The notes beneath the pieces are model-generated. The model had not been told where the DNA came from. It saw only the letters and a list, made by a program, of their open reading frames with translations, and searched no databases. Positions 35,630 to 44,078 of a DNA stretch of 64,000 nucleotides are shown here, piece by piece (position 1 is the stretch's first letter; every line of letters starts with the position of its first letter). Source of the DNA: Brevibacterium permense (lineage in GTDB: Bacteria > Actinomycetota > Actinomycetes > Actinomycetales > Brevibacteriaceae); contig NZ_QYCP01000095.1 in NCBI RefSeq assembly GCF_025506275.1, positions 230,004-294,003 on the forward strand, written 5' to 3'. The translations under genes and the position numbers were made by a program.

Positions 35630-37079
35630 TGATCCGTTCCCCTTCGGATGCGTTTTCGGCCGCCTGCGCTGCAGGCGTGCCCGGACGGTTTGTCTGAACC
35701 CAGCCCTCCAGGTTGCGCTGTGGGGCCACCGAGATGGCCAGCGCTCCTGCAGGGACATCCTTGCGCACCGTCGTGCTTGCACCCGAATAGGCGCCGTCGC
35801 CCACGGTGACAGGGGCGACATACATATTGTCCGAGCCCATGCGTGCATGCTTGCCGATGATGGTGCGGTGCTTGTTGACGCCGTCGTAGTTGACGAACAC
35901 CGAGGCGGCTCCGATGTTCGAGCCCTCCCCGATCTCCGCATCGCCGACGTAGGAGAGGTGGGGCACCTTCGCACCCTTGCCGATATCGGCGTTCTTCGTC
36001 TCCACGAAGGTGCCGATCTTTCCGGACTCGCCGAGCTTGGTGCCCGGACGCAGGTAGGCGAACGGTCCGACGTTGGCTTCCGGGCCGACGACCGCGAGTT
36101 CACCGTGGGTGCGCACGACCTTGGCGTTCGCCCCCACCTCGGTGTCCTTGAGCGTGGTGTCGGGGCCGACGACGGCACCGGCGCCGATGTCGGTGGCGCC
36201 CAGCAGCTGGGTGCCCGGCAGGATCGTCGCATCGGCGGCGATGGACACGTCGACGTCGATCCACGTGGTGTCGGGGTCGATGATGGAGACACCGGCACGC
36301 ATGAACTTCTCGCACTGCCGGCGGTTGAGCTCCTTGCCGAGGTTCGCCAGCTGCACGCGATCATTGGCTCCCTCGACCTGCCACAGGTCGTCGGTGGCCG
36401 TGGCGGCGACGGGGCGGCCCGCCTCACGGGAATGTCCGATGACGTCGGTGAGGTACTTCTCACCCTGCGCGTTGTCGGTCGTCAGCGAGGCCAGGCCCTC
36501 CTTGAGCGCCGCGGCGTCGAAGGCGTAGATGCCGGAGTTGATCTCACGGATGGCCCGTTCTTCGTCGCCGGCGTCCTTCTGCTCGACGATGCGCAGCAGG
36601 GATCCGTTCGCGTCGCGGACGATGCGGCCGTACCCGGTCGGGTCGTCCACCTCGGCGGACAGGACGGTCACGGCGTTGGCGTTGGATTCGTGGATCTCGA
36701 CGAGGCCGTTGATGGTCTCCGTCGTCAGCAGCGGCACATCGCCGTAGGTGACGACGACGGTTCCGCTGAGGTCCTCGGGCAGCTGGGTGAGCGCACATTC
36801 GGTGGCACGGCCGGTGCCCGGAACCTCATCCTGATCGGCGATGAGCAGGGTTCTCTGGGAGGAGACGGGAAGGGAGTCGAGGTGGGCGACGAGCTGATCG
36901 CGCTCATGGCGGACGACGACGATGAGGTGTTCGGGAGAGGTTCCGGCCGCCGCGGCGACGGAGTGATGGAGCAGGGAGCGTCCGCCGATGGGATGCATCA
37001 CCTTGGGAAGAGCCGACTTCATTCGAGTGCCTTGGCCCGCTGCCAGAACGATGACGGCGGTCGGATGAGTCTGCGACAT
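35622..37079 (-). CDS. glmU: Bifunctional UDP-GlcNAc pyrophosphorylase / GlcN-1-P acetyltransferase
   Basis: A 485-residue cytosolic enzyme that acetylates glucosamine 1-phosphate and couples it to UTP, supplying UDP-GlcNAc for peptidoglycan. The N-terminal domain has LAAGQGTRMKSALPKVMHPIGG and TYGDVPLL; the C-terminal left-handed beta-helix has hexapeptide repeats (DIGAGAVVGPDTTLKDTEVGANAKV) and VGDGAYSGASTTV. The ATG at 37079 has AAGGA 8 nt upstream. It follows tRNA-Gln by 32 bp, the arrangement seen in other actinobacteria, and is co-translated with prs. Confidence 0.95.
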   Translation of the reverse strand: MSQTHPTAVIVLAAGQGTRMKSALPKVMHPIGGRSLLHHSVAAAAGTSPEHLIVVVRHERDQLVAHLDSLPVSSQRTLLIADQDEVPGTGRATECALTQLPEDLSGTVVVTYGDVPLLTTETINGLVEIHESNANAVTVLSAEVDDPTGYGRIVRDANGSLLRIVEQKDAGDEERAIREINSGIYAFDAAALKEGLASLTTDNAQGEKYLTDVIGHSREAGRPVAATATDDLWQVEGANDRVQLANLGKELNRRQCEKFMRAGVSIIDPDTTWIDVDVSIAADATILPGTQLLGATDIGAGAVVGPDTTLKDTEVGANAKVVRTHGELAVVGPEANVGPFAYLRPGTKLGESGKIGTFVETKNADIGKGAKVPHLSYVGDAEIGEGSNIGAASVFVNYDGVNKHRTIIGKHARMGSDNMYVAPVTVGDGAYSGASTTVRKDVPAGALAISVAPQRNLEGWVQTNRPGTPAAQAAENASEGERISE

Positions 37080-37111
37080 AGTTGAATCCTTCGCATGTCG
37101 GTTTGGGCCAG

Positions 37112-37183
37112 CTCCGCCCATAGGATTCGAACCTATACTGCACGGCTCCAAAGGCCGGCGTGCTGCCATTACACCAGGGCGGA
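37112..37183 (-). tRNA. tRNA-Gln (anticodon TTG)
   Basis: A 72-nt cloverleaf on the minus strand. The acceptor stem TCCGCCC/GGGCGGA is perfect, the T-arm ATAGG-TTCGAAT-CCTAT is perfect, and the anticodon loop CTTTGGA gives TTG, which reads CAA for glutamine. The CCA end is not encoded. It lies just upstream of glmU. Confidence 0.93.
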
Positions 37184-37234
37184 ACAGCGTGCACCAGTAG
37201 AGGGGCCCGCGCTCACGAGACACCATCATGCCAC

Positions 37235-37240
37235 TACGAT
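37235..37240 (+). promoter_or_regulatory. -10 element of leaderless small membrane protein gene
   Basis: TACGAT ends 7 nt before the ATG at 37248 and no Shine-Dalgarno lies between. Confidence 0.5.
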
Positions 37241-37247
37241 TAACTGT

Positions 37248-37640
37248 ATGGAAATTCTACGCGAGATTCTTCTGACCCTGCATCTGCTGGGTATGGCCAT
37301 CATCGTCGGCGGCTATTTCACCGTCATCCGCTCCCCCAAAGTGATGCCCGGAATGCTGCACGGCGCTTATCTGCAGCTGGTCACCGGCCTGCTGCTCATG
37401 GGACTGGCCGAGATGGGCGATGGCGACGTCAACCATATGAAGCTCGGCATCAAACTGGTCGTGGCGATCCTCGTCACTGTCTTCGCGTTCATCGGCAACA
37501 AGAAGCAGAAGGCCTTCGCCGCCTCTGCCCCTGCAGAGGGCGGGGCAGGCGTGAAGGTGGCGAACCCGTCGGCGACCATGGCGCACCTGGTGGTGGCCTT
37601 CGCGGTCATCAACGTCATCGTGGCCGTCTTCATCCACTGA
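37248..37640 (+). CDS. Small integral membrane protein, unknown function
   Basis: A 130-residue protein with about four hydrophobic helices: EILREILLTLHLLGMAIIVGGYF, AYLQLVTGLLLMGLA, LGIKLVVAILVTVFAFIG and a C-terminal LVVAFAVINVIVAVFI. A conserved-looking HLLGMAIIVGGYF start resembles CopD-like or DUF2214-type membrane proteins, but I cannot assign a family with confidence. The ATG is at 37248 with a TACGAT -10 box, indicating a leaderless transcript. It is divergent from tRNA-Gln / glmU and followed by a long palindrome. Confidence 0.8.
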   Translation: MEILREILLTLHLLGMAIIVGGYFTVIRSPKVMPGMLHGAYLQLVTGLLLMGLAEMGDGDVNHMKLGIKLVVAILVTVFAFIGNKKQKAFAASAPAEGGAGVKVANPSATMAHLVVAFAVINVIVAVFIH

Positions 37641-37650
37641 CCCTCCCCAA

Positions 37651-37710
37651 TTACTACCTGACGGCGGCCCAGCAACCTCGCGCGAGGTTGCTGGGCCGCC
37701 GTCAGGTAGT
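37651..37710. repeat. 60-nt extragenic palindrome (copy 1), also a terminator
   Basis: Bases 37653-37710 form a perfect 58-nt palindrome (29-bp arms, no loop) reading ACTACCTGACGGCGGCCCAG at its left edge. TTTT follows on the plus strand, so it can end transcription of the small membrane protein gene. A 60-nt sequence identical at 50 positions lies at 63863-63922, which makes this a dispersed repeat and not just a terminator. Confidence 0.75.
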
Positions 37711-37761
37711 TTTGAGGGGTGTGAGCTCGTGTCTGAGGCTGACGGTATCGTTGGGGGCGAC

Positions 37762-40317
37762 ATGACTGCTGCAGCTGAACACACCGACCATGCCGCCGGC
37801 GCCGACTCCCGAGCGGCCGAACTCCTCACCGGACTCAACCCCAGGCAGCGCGAGGCCGTGATCCATACGGGATCCCCGCTGCTCATCGTCGCCGGAGCCG
37901 GATCGGGCAAGACGACCGTGCTCACCCGACGCATCGCCTACGCCTTGGCCACCGGTCGCGCCCACCCCGGCGAAGTCCTGGCGATCACGTTCACGAACAA
38001 GGCTGCGAAAGAGATGGCCGAACGTGTGTCCTCGATCGTCGGCCCTGCCTCCCGCGCCATGTGGGTCTCGACCTTCCACTCCTCGTGTGTGCGCATCCTC
38101 CGCCGCGAGGCGAAGGTGCTGGGCATGAAGTCGAATTTCACGATCTACGACGCCCAGGATGCGCAGCGGCTCGTCGCCCAGATCCTCAAGGAGCTCGGCC
38201 TCGACACGAAGAAGTACGCCCCGCGGGCCATCCTGCACCGGATCTCGAACCTCAAGAACGAACTTCAGACCCCCGACGACTTCATCCCGCGGCCCAACAA
38301 TCCCGCCGATGAGGTGCTCGCCGACGTCTTCAAGCGCTACACCTCCCGTCTGCGCCTGGCCAATGCCTTCGACTTCGACGACCTCATCGCGGAGACCGTC
38401 CACCTCTTCGGCGCCTTCCCCGAGGTGGCCGATTCCTACCGTCGCCGGTTCCGCCATATCCTCGTCGACGAGTACCAGGACACGAACCCCGCACAGTACG
38501 CCCTGATCAAAGCCCTGGCCGGTGACGGAGCAGGAGAGCCGACGGGTGCCGAACTCACCGTCGTCGGCGACGCCGACCAGTCGATCTATGCCTTCCGCGG
38601 CGCCACGGTGCGCAACATCGTCGAGTTCGAGAAGGACTTCCCGAACGCTGACACCATTCTGTTGGAACAGAACTACCGGTCGACGCAGAACATCCTCGAC
38701 GCCGCCAATGCCGTGATCGCGAACAACGACGACCGCCGCGAGAAGAAGCTGTGGACCTCGGAGGGTTCCGGCGAGCAGATCGTCGGCTGGGTGGCCGAGA
38801 ACGAACAAGGTGAAGCCCGGTTCATCGTCGACCGCATCGATGACCTCATCGACGAGGAGAAGTACACCTATGGTGACTTCGCCGTGTTCTACCGCACGAA
38901 CGCTCAGTCGCGCGCCATCGAAGATGCGCTGGTCCGCTCCGGAATCCCGTACAAGGTCGTCGGCGGCACCCGCTTCTACGAGCGCAAGGAGATCAAGGAC
39001 GCCCTCGCCTACCTGCGCGTCGTCGCCAACCCCGATGACGACGTCAATCTGCGCCGCATCCTCAATGTGCCCAAACGCTCCATCGGCGACCGCACCGAGG
39101 GCATCATCGCCGACTTCGCCGACCGGGAGAATATCAGCTTCTTCACCGCACTGGGACGCCTCGACGAGATCCCTCACCTGAGTTCACGCGCCCTGACCTC
39201 GGTGCAGAAGTTCTACGATCTCATGCAGGATCTGCGCTCCACCGCCGAGTCCTCCCCGCTCTCCCGCGTCATCGAGGCGATCCTCGAACAGTCCGGATAC
39301 CTCGAATCGCTGCAGAAGAGCACCGATCCGCAGGACGAGTCCCGTGTCGACAACCTCGCCGAACTCGTCGCCGTGGCCGAGGATTTCGTCGCCACTCGGG
39401 AGACTGCCGCGGTTGCGGAACCGGACACCCCGGATGACACCGACACAGGCACCGACACCGACACCGACACCGAGGCGACCACCGCGCCTGAGACGACCGG
39501 CACAGAGACCGAAACCACCGCCGAGGCGGTCGACCCCGACGTCGATGACGCCGGTTCCGCAGACGCCTCCGCCGCTCCGGGCGTCGGCGCGGCGGTCATC
39601 GATCAGTTCCTCGAACAGGTGGCTCTGGCCTCGGACACTGATCAGATCCCCGATGCCGAACTCGGTCAGGTCACACTGATGACTCTGCACACAGCCAAGG
39701 GACTCGAGTTCCCGGTGGTCTTCCTCACCGGGCTCGAAGACGGAGGATTCCCGCATTCGCGTTCCTTCGAGAATCCGCAGGAGCTGTCGGAGGAGCGGCG
39801 TCTGGCGTATGTCGGGCTCACGCGTGCACGGCAGCGTCTGCTCGTCACTCGCGCAGAGACTCGAAGTATGTGGGGTCAGCCTCAGTACAATCCGCCGAGC
39901 CGGTTCCTGTCCGAGATCCCGGAGAACCTCATCAATTGGGAGAACACGGGCAGCTTCTCCGGCGGGTTCGCTTCGGGCGGCTTCGGTTCCGGGGGTTTCG
40001 GCTCCGGCGGCTATTCGTCCGGATACTCGGGAGGATCGCTCGGCTTCGGGTCATCACGGTCGTCCAGTGGCAGCTCCCGCTCACGCGCGAGTGCGAGTTC
40101 GTCGACACCGGTTGCCGGATTCCCCAATCGGATCCGACCCAATCGTGAGGTCATCTCCGTGGAGGTCGGCGAGAAGGTCTCGCACGAGTCCTTCGGGCTC
40201 GGCACCGTCACCGAAGTCAACGGTGTCGGAGACAAGACCGTTGCCGTCGTCGACTTCGGTTCGGCCGGATCGAAGCGGCTGCTGCTGCGCTACGCCCCGA
40301 TCGAAAAACTCAGCTGA
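37762..40317 (+). CDS. pcrA: ATP-dependent DNA helicase PcrA/UvrD
   Basis: An 851-residue superfamily 1A helicase that unwinds DNA 3'-5' in repair and clears recombination intermediates. Motif I is AGAGSGKT (about residue 45), Ia ITFTNKAAKEM, II DEYQDTN, III GDADQSIYAFRGA, IV EQNYRST, V TLHTAKGLEFPVVF and VI VGLTRARQRL. Two odd parts are a threonine/aspartate-rich insert of about 55 residues near 553-610 in domain 2B, and a glycine/serine-rich linker before the C-terminal tudor-like domain (EKVSHESFGLGTV), which contacts RNA polymerase in relatives. I use the ATG at 37762; a GTG at 37729 with GAGGGG upstream is an alternative. Confidence 0.95.
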   Translation: MTAAAEHTDHAAGADSRAAELLTGLNPRQREAVIHTGSPLLIVAGAGSGKTTVLTRRIAYALATGRAHPGEVLAITFTNKAAKEMAERVSSIVGPASRAMWVSTFHSSCVRILRREAKVLGMKSNFTIYDAQDAQRLVAQILKELGLDTKKYAPRAILHRISNLKNELQTPDDFIPRPNNPADEVLADVFKRYTSRLRLANAFDFDDLIAETVHLFGAFPEVADSYRRRFRHILVDEYQDTNPAQYALIKALAGDGAGEPTGAELTVVGDADQSIYAFRGATVRNIVEFEKDFPNADTILLEQNYRSTQNILDAANAVIANNDDRREKKLWTSEGSGEQIVGWVAENEQGEARFIVDRIDDLIDEEKYTYGDFAVFYRTNAQSRAIEDALVRSGIPYKVVGGTRFYERKEIKDALAYLRVVANPDDDVNLRRILNVPKRSIGDRTEGIIADFADRENISFFTALGRLDEIPHLSSRALTSVQKFYDLMQDLRSTAESSPLSRVIEAILEQSGYLESLQKSTDPQDESRVDNLAELVAVAEDFVATRETAAVAEPDTPDDTDTGTDTDTDTEATTAPETTGTETETTAEAVDPDVDDAGSADASAAPGVGAAVIDQFLEQVALASDTDQIPDAELGQVTLMTLHTAKGLEFPVVFLTGLEDGGFPHSRSFENPQELSEERRLAYVGLTRARQRLLVTRAETRSMWGQPQYNPPSRFLSEIPENLINWENTGSFSGGFASGGFGSGGFGSGGYSSGYSGGSLGFGSSRSSSGSSRSRASASSSTPVAGFPNRIRPNREVISVEVGEKVSHESFGLGTVTEVNGVGDKTVAVVDFGSAGSKRLLLRYAPIEKLS
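39436..39474 (+). repeat. ACCGAC hexanucleotide repeat inside pcrA
   Basis: Tandem, nearly perfect ACCGAC units encode alternating Asp and Thr in the 2B insert. Such short repeats change length by slippage in steps of two codons, which would keep the frame. Confidence 0.7.
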
Positions 40318-40322
40318 GGCAA

Positions 40323-40367
40323 CAGTGCAGGTGGATGCACGGCTTGGCCGTGCATCCACCTGCACTG
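40323..40367. terminator. Terminator of pcrA
   Basis: A perfect 21-bp stem with a 3-nt loop (CAGTGCAGGTGGATGCACGGC and complement) begins 6 nt after the pcrA stop. There is no T-run, but the stem is exceptionally stable; it probably works in both directions. Confidence 0.75.
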
Positions 40368-40442
40368 CGCCGTTAGTTCGCGCAGCGGTGCCACTCATGC
40401 CCCGATAGTTGGTATCGACTGACGCTAGCCAGAAGACCAGAA

Positions 40443-40475
40443 AGCGCCGAGGAGAATCACATTCTCCTCGGCGCT
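40443..40475 (-). terminator. Terminator of the Rv0909-type gene
   Basis: A perfect 15-bp stem with a 3-nt loop (AGCGCCGAGGAGAAT and complement) is followed on the minus strand by TTTCTGG. Confidence 0.8.
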
Positions 40476-40507
40476 CATCCATGCCGGACGCGGCTATGGA
40501 TTAAAGA

Positions 40508-40690
40508 TCATTCGTTGCCGAACTTGTCATCGGCTCCGTCGCGACCCTGATTGATCTGGTCTTCGAACTTTCCACCGGTGACATTGTTGGCTGCGTCCGA
40601 GGCCTTGTCCAGGCCCTGGTCGCTGATCTCTTCACCCTTATCGCTATTCAAGGCGTCCTTGGCTTTGTTAGTAAGATCGTCGAGTCCCAT
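40508..40690 (-). CDS. Rv0909-type small protein (MT0933 antitoxin-like family)
   Basis: A 60-residue acidic helical protein. MGLDDLTNKAKDALNSDKGEEISDQGLDKASDAANNVTGGKFEDQI follows the pattern of M. tuberculosis Rv0909 (MT0933_antitox family), listed as an antitoxin there. No toxin gene adjoins it here, so a toxin-antitoxin role is doubtful; a small stress-protein role similar to CsbD is equally possible. AAGGAG lies 6 nt upstream of the ATG at 40690. Its own terminator follows. Confidence 0.75.
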   Translation of the reverse strand: MGLDDLTNKAKDALNSDKGEEISDQGLDKASDAANNVTGGKFEDQINQGRDGADDKFGNE

Positions 40691-40826
40691 GCTGTCTCCT
40701 TCCATCGGAAAAGGTTCGAAGCGAACCTCTGACGCCACTCACCTTGCCACTATTGTCGACATGACGACACCTGCGCGTCCCATTTCTCAGCGAATGCACA
40801 TAAAGAACCTCGCCGAGACCGACTCC

Positions 40827-41168
40827 TCAGCGGGTCAGCGGCACGAGGAACGCAAGTCCGACCAGCAGTCCGGCGAACAGCAGGCAGGTCGTGATGTCGA
40901 CGGCCTTCGACCGATTCGCCCACACTTCGGTCCACGGCGGCGGCATCGCCCGGAACCCGGCGAGACCGGCGGGGACAACCGCGAGGACGACAGCACCGAG
41001 GCGGAAATCGATGACGGAGCAGGCCGCGGCGGCGGCGACGCCCAGGAGACAGCCGAGCAGCACCCAGTCACGCCGGGTGGGATGCGCGTATCGCCGTTTC
41101 CAGTAGATCCATCGCTTCGCGATCGGCCCTCTCCCCCGCCGTGCGTGGCGGGGGTGAGGCCGCTTCAT
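40827..41168 (-). CDS. DUF3017 membrane protein
   Basis: A 113-residue protein with an arginine-rich N-terminus and three hydrophobic helices (DWVLLGCLLGVAAAAACSVIDF, LGAVVLAVVPAGLAGF, VDITTCLLFAGLLVGLAFLVPL), typical of the actinobacterial DUF3017 family. Function unknown. It begins one base after the purH stop, so it is the last gene of the purN-purH operon, a linkage found in many relatives. Confidence 0.82.
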   Translation of the reverse strand: MKRPHPRHARRGRGPIAKRWIYWKRRYAHPTRRDWVLLGCLLGVAAAAACSVIDFRLGAVVLAVVPAGLAGFRAMPPPWTEVWANRSKAVDITTCLLFAGLLVGLAFLVPLTR

Positions 41169-41169
41169 C

Positions 41170-42714
41170 TCAGTGGAAGAAATGGCGGCTCCCGGTCAGG
41201 TACATCGTGATCCCTGCCGCCTCCGCGGCCGCGATGACCTCATCGTCGCGGATCGATCCGCCGGGCTGCACCACGGCGGTGACTCCTGCGTCGATGAGGA
41301 TCTGCAGACCGTCGGGGAACGGGAAGAAGGCGTCGGAGGCTGCGACCGCACCGGTGGCGCGTTCGGCTCCGGCACGTTCGACAGCGAGTTTGGCCGAGTC
41401 GACGCGGTTGACCTGGCCCATGCCCACACCCACCGAGGCTCCGCCCTTGGCGAGCAGGATCGCGTTGGACTTCACAGCCCGTCCGGCCTTCCACGCGAAT
41501 TCGAGATCCGCGAGGACCTCGGGTGCAGCTGCCGGACCAGCGGCCAGGGTCCAGTTCTCGACGGAGTCGCCGTCCGCCTGGAAGGCGTCGCGGTCCTGCA
41601 CGAGGAACCCACCGCTGATCTGCTTGACCTCGTCTGTGGGCACAGTGATGTCGCCGAGCTCGAGCAGTCGCAGGTTCTTCTTCGTCGTGAGGATCTCAAG
41701 TGCCTCGGCGCTGAACGACGGAGCGGCCAAGCATTCTGTGAAGATCGGCTTGATCGATGCTGCGAGCTCTGCGTCGACCTCGCGATTCGTGGCGATGACA
41801 CCGCCGTAGGCCGACAGCGGATCGCATTCGTGGGCGGCCTTGTGCGCTGCGGCAGCGGTCTCACCGACGGCGATTCCGCATGGGTTCGCATGCTTGATGA
41901 TGGCGACGGCCGGCTGCTCGAAGTCGAATGCCGCGCGGATCGCGGCATCGGTGTCCGTGTAGTTGTTGTAGGACATCGCTTTGCCGCCGAGCAGTTTCGC
42001 ACCGGCGATTCCGGCGGTGCCGTCGGAGTACACGGCGGCAGCCTGGTGCGGGTTCTCTCCATAGCGCAGGTCGGCGATCTTCTCTCCGGTGAGGCCGGCG
42101 AAGGCGGCCTTCTCATCGGTGGCGAGTTCTGAGGCGAACCAGGAGGCGACGGCCGCATCGTAGGCCGCAGTGTGGGCGAAGGCACGGGCGGCGAAGGTGC
42201 GGCGGGCATCGATATCGAAGCCGTCTCCGGAGGCTGCGTCGAGCACGGCCGAGTAATCGGCCGGATCGGTCACGACGGTGACCGTGGGGTGGTTCTTCGC
42301 CGCTGCACGCACCATCGAGGGTCCGCCGATGTCGATCTGTTCGATGCAGTCATCGAAGCCGGCTCCGCTCGCGACGGTGTCGGCGAACGGATAGAGGTTG
42401 ACGACGACGAGGTCGAAGGGCTCGATCTCGAGTTCGGACAGCTGTTCCAGGTGCTCAGGCTTACGGGAGTCGGCGAGGATGCCGGCGTGGACGCGCGGAT
42501 GAAGGGTCTTGACCCGCCCTTCGAGGCATTCGGGGAACCCGGTGAGGTCTTCGACCCTCGTCACCGCGGCTCCCGCCTCGGCGATCTTCGCTGCCGTGGA
42601 TCCGGTCGACACGATCTGGACTCCGGCGGCGTGGAGGCCGCGAGCCAGCTCCTCCAGCCCGGTCTTGTCGTAGACGCTGATCAGCGCTCTCTTGATCGCG
42701 CGGGTTCCTGTCAC
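41170..42714 (-). CDS. purH: Bifunctional AICAR formyltransferase / IMP cyclohydrolase
   Basis: A 514-residue enzyme for the last two steps of IMP synthesis. The N-terminal cyclohydrolase domain has [33 protein letters not shown] and [14 protein letters not shown]; the C-terminal transformylase has [29 protein letters not shown] and [12 protein letters not shown], followed by a C-terminal [14 protein letters not shown] segment. Length is normal. The GTG start has GAGGAG 5 nt upstream. It follows purN by 48 bp. Confidence 0.96.
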   Translation of the reverse strand: MTGTRAIKRALISVYDKTGLEELARGLHAAGVQIVSTGSTAAKIAEAGAAVTRVEDLTGFPECLEGRVKTLHPRVHAGILADSRKPEHLEQLSELEIEPFDLVVVNLYPFADTVASGAGFDDCIEQIDIGGPSMVRAAAKNHPTVTVVTDPADYSAVLDAASGDGFDIDARRTFAARAFAHTAAYDAAVASWFASELATDEKAAFAGLTGEKIADLRYGENPHQAAAVYSDGTAGIAGAKLLGGKAMSYNNYTDTDAAIRAAFDFEQPAVAIIKHANPCGIAVGETAAAAHKAAHECDPLSAYGGVIATNREVDAELAASIKPIFTECLAAPSFSAEALEILTTKKNLRLLELGDITVPTDEVKQISGGFLVQDRDAFQADGDSVENWTLAAGPAAAPEVLADLEFAWKAGRAVKSNAILLAKGGASVGVGMGQVNRVDSAKLAVERAGAERATGAVAASDAFFPFPDGLQILIDAGVTAVVQPGGSIRDDEVIAAAEAAGITMYLTGSRHFFH

Positions 42715-42762
42715 AGATCCTCCTCGAGGTTCGGTTGCCGGTCGGTTCTTCTCACGGCGGGG

Positions 42763-43386
42763 TCAGTGGGCGGTCATCGCCGAGGCGACATATCCGCGGA
42801 CATGTCGCCCTTCGACGACGAGGTCGGTGTGGGCCAGATGTGCCAGCAGACGCACGAGCTCTTCGCGTTCCCGGGCTTTGATGTTCTCGTGCACAGTCTC
42901 CTCGGTGTCGTCATCGCCGATGGGCACCGCGTACTGAGTGATGATCGGTCCGGTGTCGACTCCGGTGTCGACGAGGTGGATGGTTCCGCCGGTCAGCTTC
43001 ACCCCGTGGGCGAGCGCGTCGCGGACCCCGTGTGCACCCGGGAACGACGGCAGCAGCGCCGGATGGGTGTTGATGATCCGGGACGGGAAGGCCTCGACGA
43101 AGCTGGGACCGAGGATACGCATGAAACCGGCGGAGACCACCCAGTCCGGGGCGAGCTCGGCCACCGTGTCCTTCAGCGCCAGGTTCCACTCGTCGCGGTC
43201 GGCGAAGTCCTTGGGCCGGACGACAAAGGAGGGAATCTCATGCTGTTCGGCTCGGGTCAGGACCCCTGCGGTGGCCGAGTCGGCCCCGATGGCGACGATG
43301 TCGACTCCGCGGGTCCCGTCGGCGAAAGCGTCAATGACGGACTGCGTGAGGGTACCGGATCCTGATGCCAGAAGAACGATGCGCAC
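42763..43386 (-). CDS. purN: Phosphoribosylglycinamide formyltransferase
   Basis: A 207-residue enzyme that transfers a formyl group from 10-formyl-tetrahydrofolate to GAR in purine synthesis. It starts MRIVLLASGSGTLTQSVIDAF, and has INTHPALLPSFPGAHGVRDAL and VDTGPIITQYAVPI, with the catalytic Asn, His and Asp. I chose the GTG at 43386 over the one at 43392, because the -10 box TAGACT lies exactly 6 nt upstream of it and homologues begin at this Met. First gene of the purN-purH-DUF3017 operon. Confidence 0.94.
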   Translation of the reverse strand: MRIVLLASGSGTLTQSVIDAFADGTRGVDIVAIGADSATAGVLTRAEQHEIPSFVVRPKDFADRDEWNLALKDTVAELAPDWVVSAGFMRILGPSFVEAFPSRIINTHPALLPSFPGAHGVRDALAHGVKLTGGTIHLVDTGVDTGPIITQYAVPIGDDDTEETVHENIKAREREELVRLLAHLAHTDLVVEGRHVRGYVASAMTAH

Positions 43387-43392
43387 CCGCAC

Positions 43393-43398
43393 AGTCTA
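43393..43398 (-). promoter_or_regulatory. -10 element of leaderless purN promoter
   Basis: TAGACT on the minus strand ends 6 nt before the GTG at 43386. It abuts the alternative GTG at 43392, which could not be translated from a transcript starting at the usual distance. Confidence 0.5.
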
Positions 43399-43488
43399 AC
43401 GTCTGCAGCACAAGGACGATGCCCTGCTGTCATCGTGCGGACACGGCCCGCCGAGGCATTTGTCAGTCGACTGTGAGAAACTGATCCG

Positions 43489-43941
43489 GTGACGTCACCG
43501 CAGAATACCGAAGAGAAGAAGGCGCCGACTCCCGAAGAGGAGGCACAGGCCGCACCGGCACGACACGGGCTCGTCCTGATACTGCTGATCCTCGCGTCGG
43601 TGCTGACGTTCACGTATCAGCTGCCGTTCAAGCTCGCCGCCATCGGCTTCGCCATCGCTGCAGTCGTCTGGTCGGTGAAGTACATCGTCGCCGTCGTCAA
43701 GACCAAGCAGCGCCGGAACATGTCCTTGGGCATCCTCGGCGGTCTGCTCAGCATCTACCTCATCTTCTCCACGATGTCCTCGGTCATCCTCTGGCCGGTT
43801 CAGTCGAAGTACGAGGAATGCCTGCGCGACGCGATCACGCAGCAGGCGCAGCTCTCATGCTCGGGTGAGTATCAGTCGGGTCTGGGTGACTGGTTCAAGC
43901 AGGTCACCGGCCAGGATCTCGACCTGCCCGGCACCAAGTGA
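43489..43941 (+). CDS. Membrane protein of unknown function, 150 residues
   Basis: I do not recognise the family. A charged N-terminus (NTEEKKAPTPEEEAQA) is followed by two hydrophobic helices (LVLILLILASVLTFTYQL, LAAIGFAIAAVVWSVKYIVAVV), a basic KTKQRRN turn and a third helix (LGILGGLLSIYLIFSTMSSVILW). The C-terminus has two cysteines (ECLRDAI, LSCSGEY) that could form an extracellular disulfide. The start is a GTG at 43489; no strong Shine-Dalgarno is present. Divergent from purN. Confidence 0.75.
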   Translation: MTSPQNTEEKKAPTPEEEAQAAPARHGLVLILLILASVLTFTYQLPFKLAAIGFAIAAVVWSVKYIVAVVKTKQRRNMSLGILGGLLSIYLIFSTMSSVILWPVQSKYEECLRDAITQQAQLSCSGEYQSGLGDWFKQVTGQDLDLPGTK

Positions 43942-43977
43942 TCCGCGGGGCCACGGTCCCGATCTTTCAGCGCTGAT

Positions 43978-44065
43978 CCCCTCACCGAGGATGTCCTCGG
44001 TTCACGCCTGTCCCCTCACCGAAAATCGTCTGACCCCTCACCGAGGCGGCCCACCCATCACCGAG
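43978..44065 (+). repeat. Cluster of four CCCCTCACCGAGG units
   Basis: Near-identical 13-mers occur at 43978-43990, 44012-44024 (CCCCTCACCGAAA), 44034-44046 and 44053-44065 (CCCATCACCGAGG), with irregular spacing of 34, 22 and 19 bp. The first forms a 7-bp hairpin CCGAGGA/TCCTCGG at 43985-44000. They lie between two convergent genes. Related units occur near 47369 and in the ABC ATPase linker at 49717-49782. Confidence 0.65.
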
Positions 44066-44078
44066 GCAGCGCCCTCGT

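Noticed and set aside
35630..36463. Upstream extension of the prs frame
   Set aside because: The extra residues lie in another frame of glmU and have Ser/Arg/Pro-rich shadow composition; PRPP synthetase homologues start at the GTG at 35629.
35517..37085. Plus-strand frame of 522 codons opposite glmU
   Set aside because: Antisense shadow; the minus-strand product is an unmistakable GlmU with both domains.
43978..44065. CRISPR array
   Set aside because: Units are only 13 nt, spacing is irregular (19 to 34 bp) and no cas gene is present.
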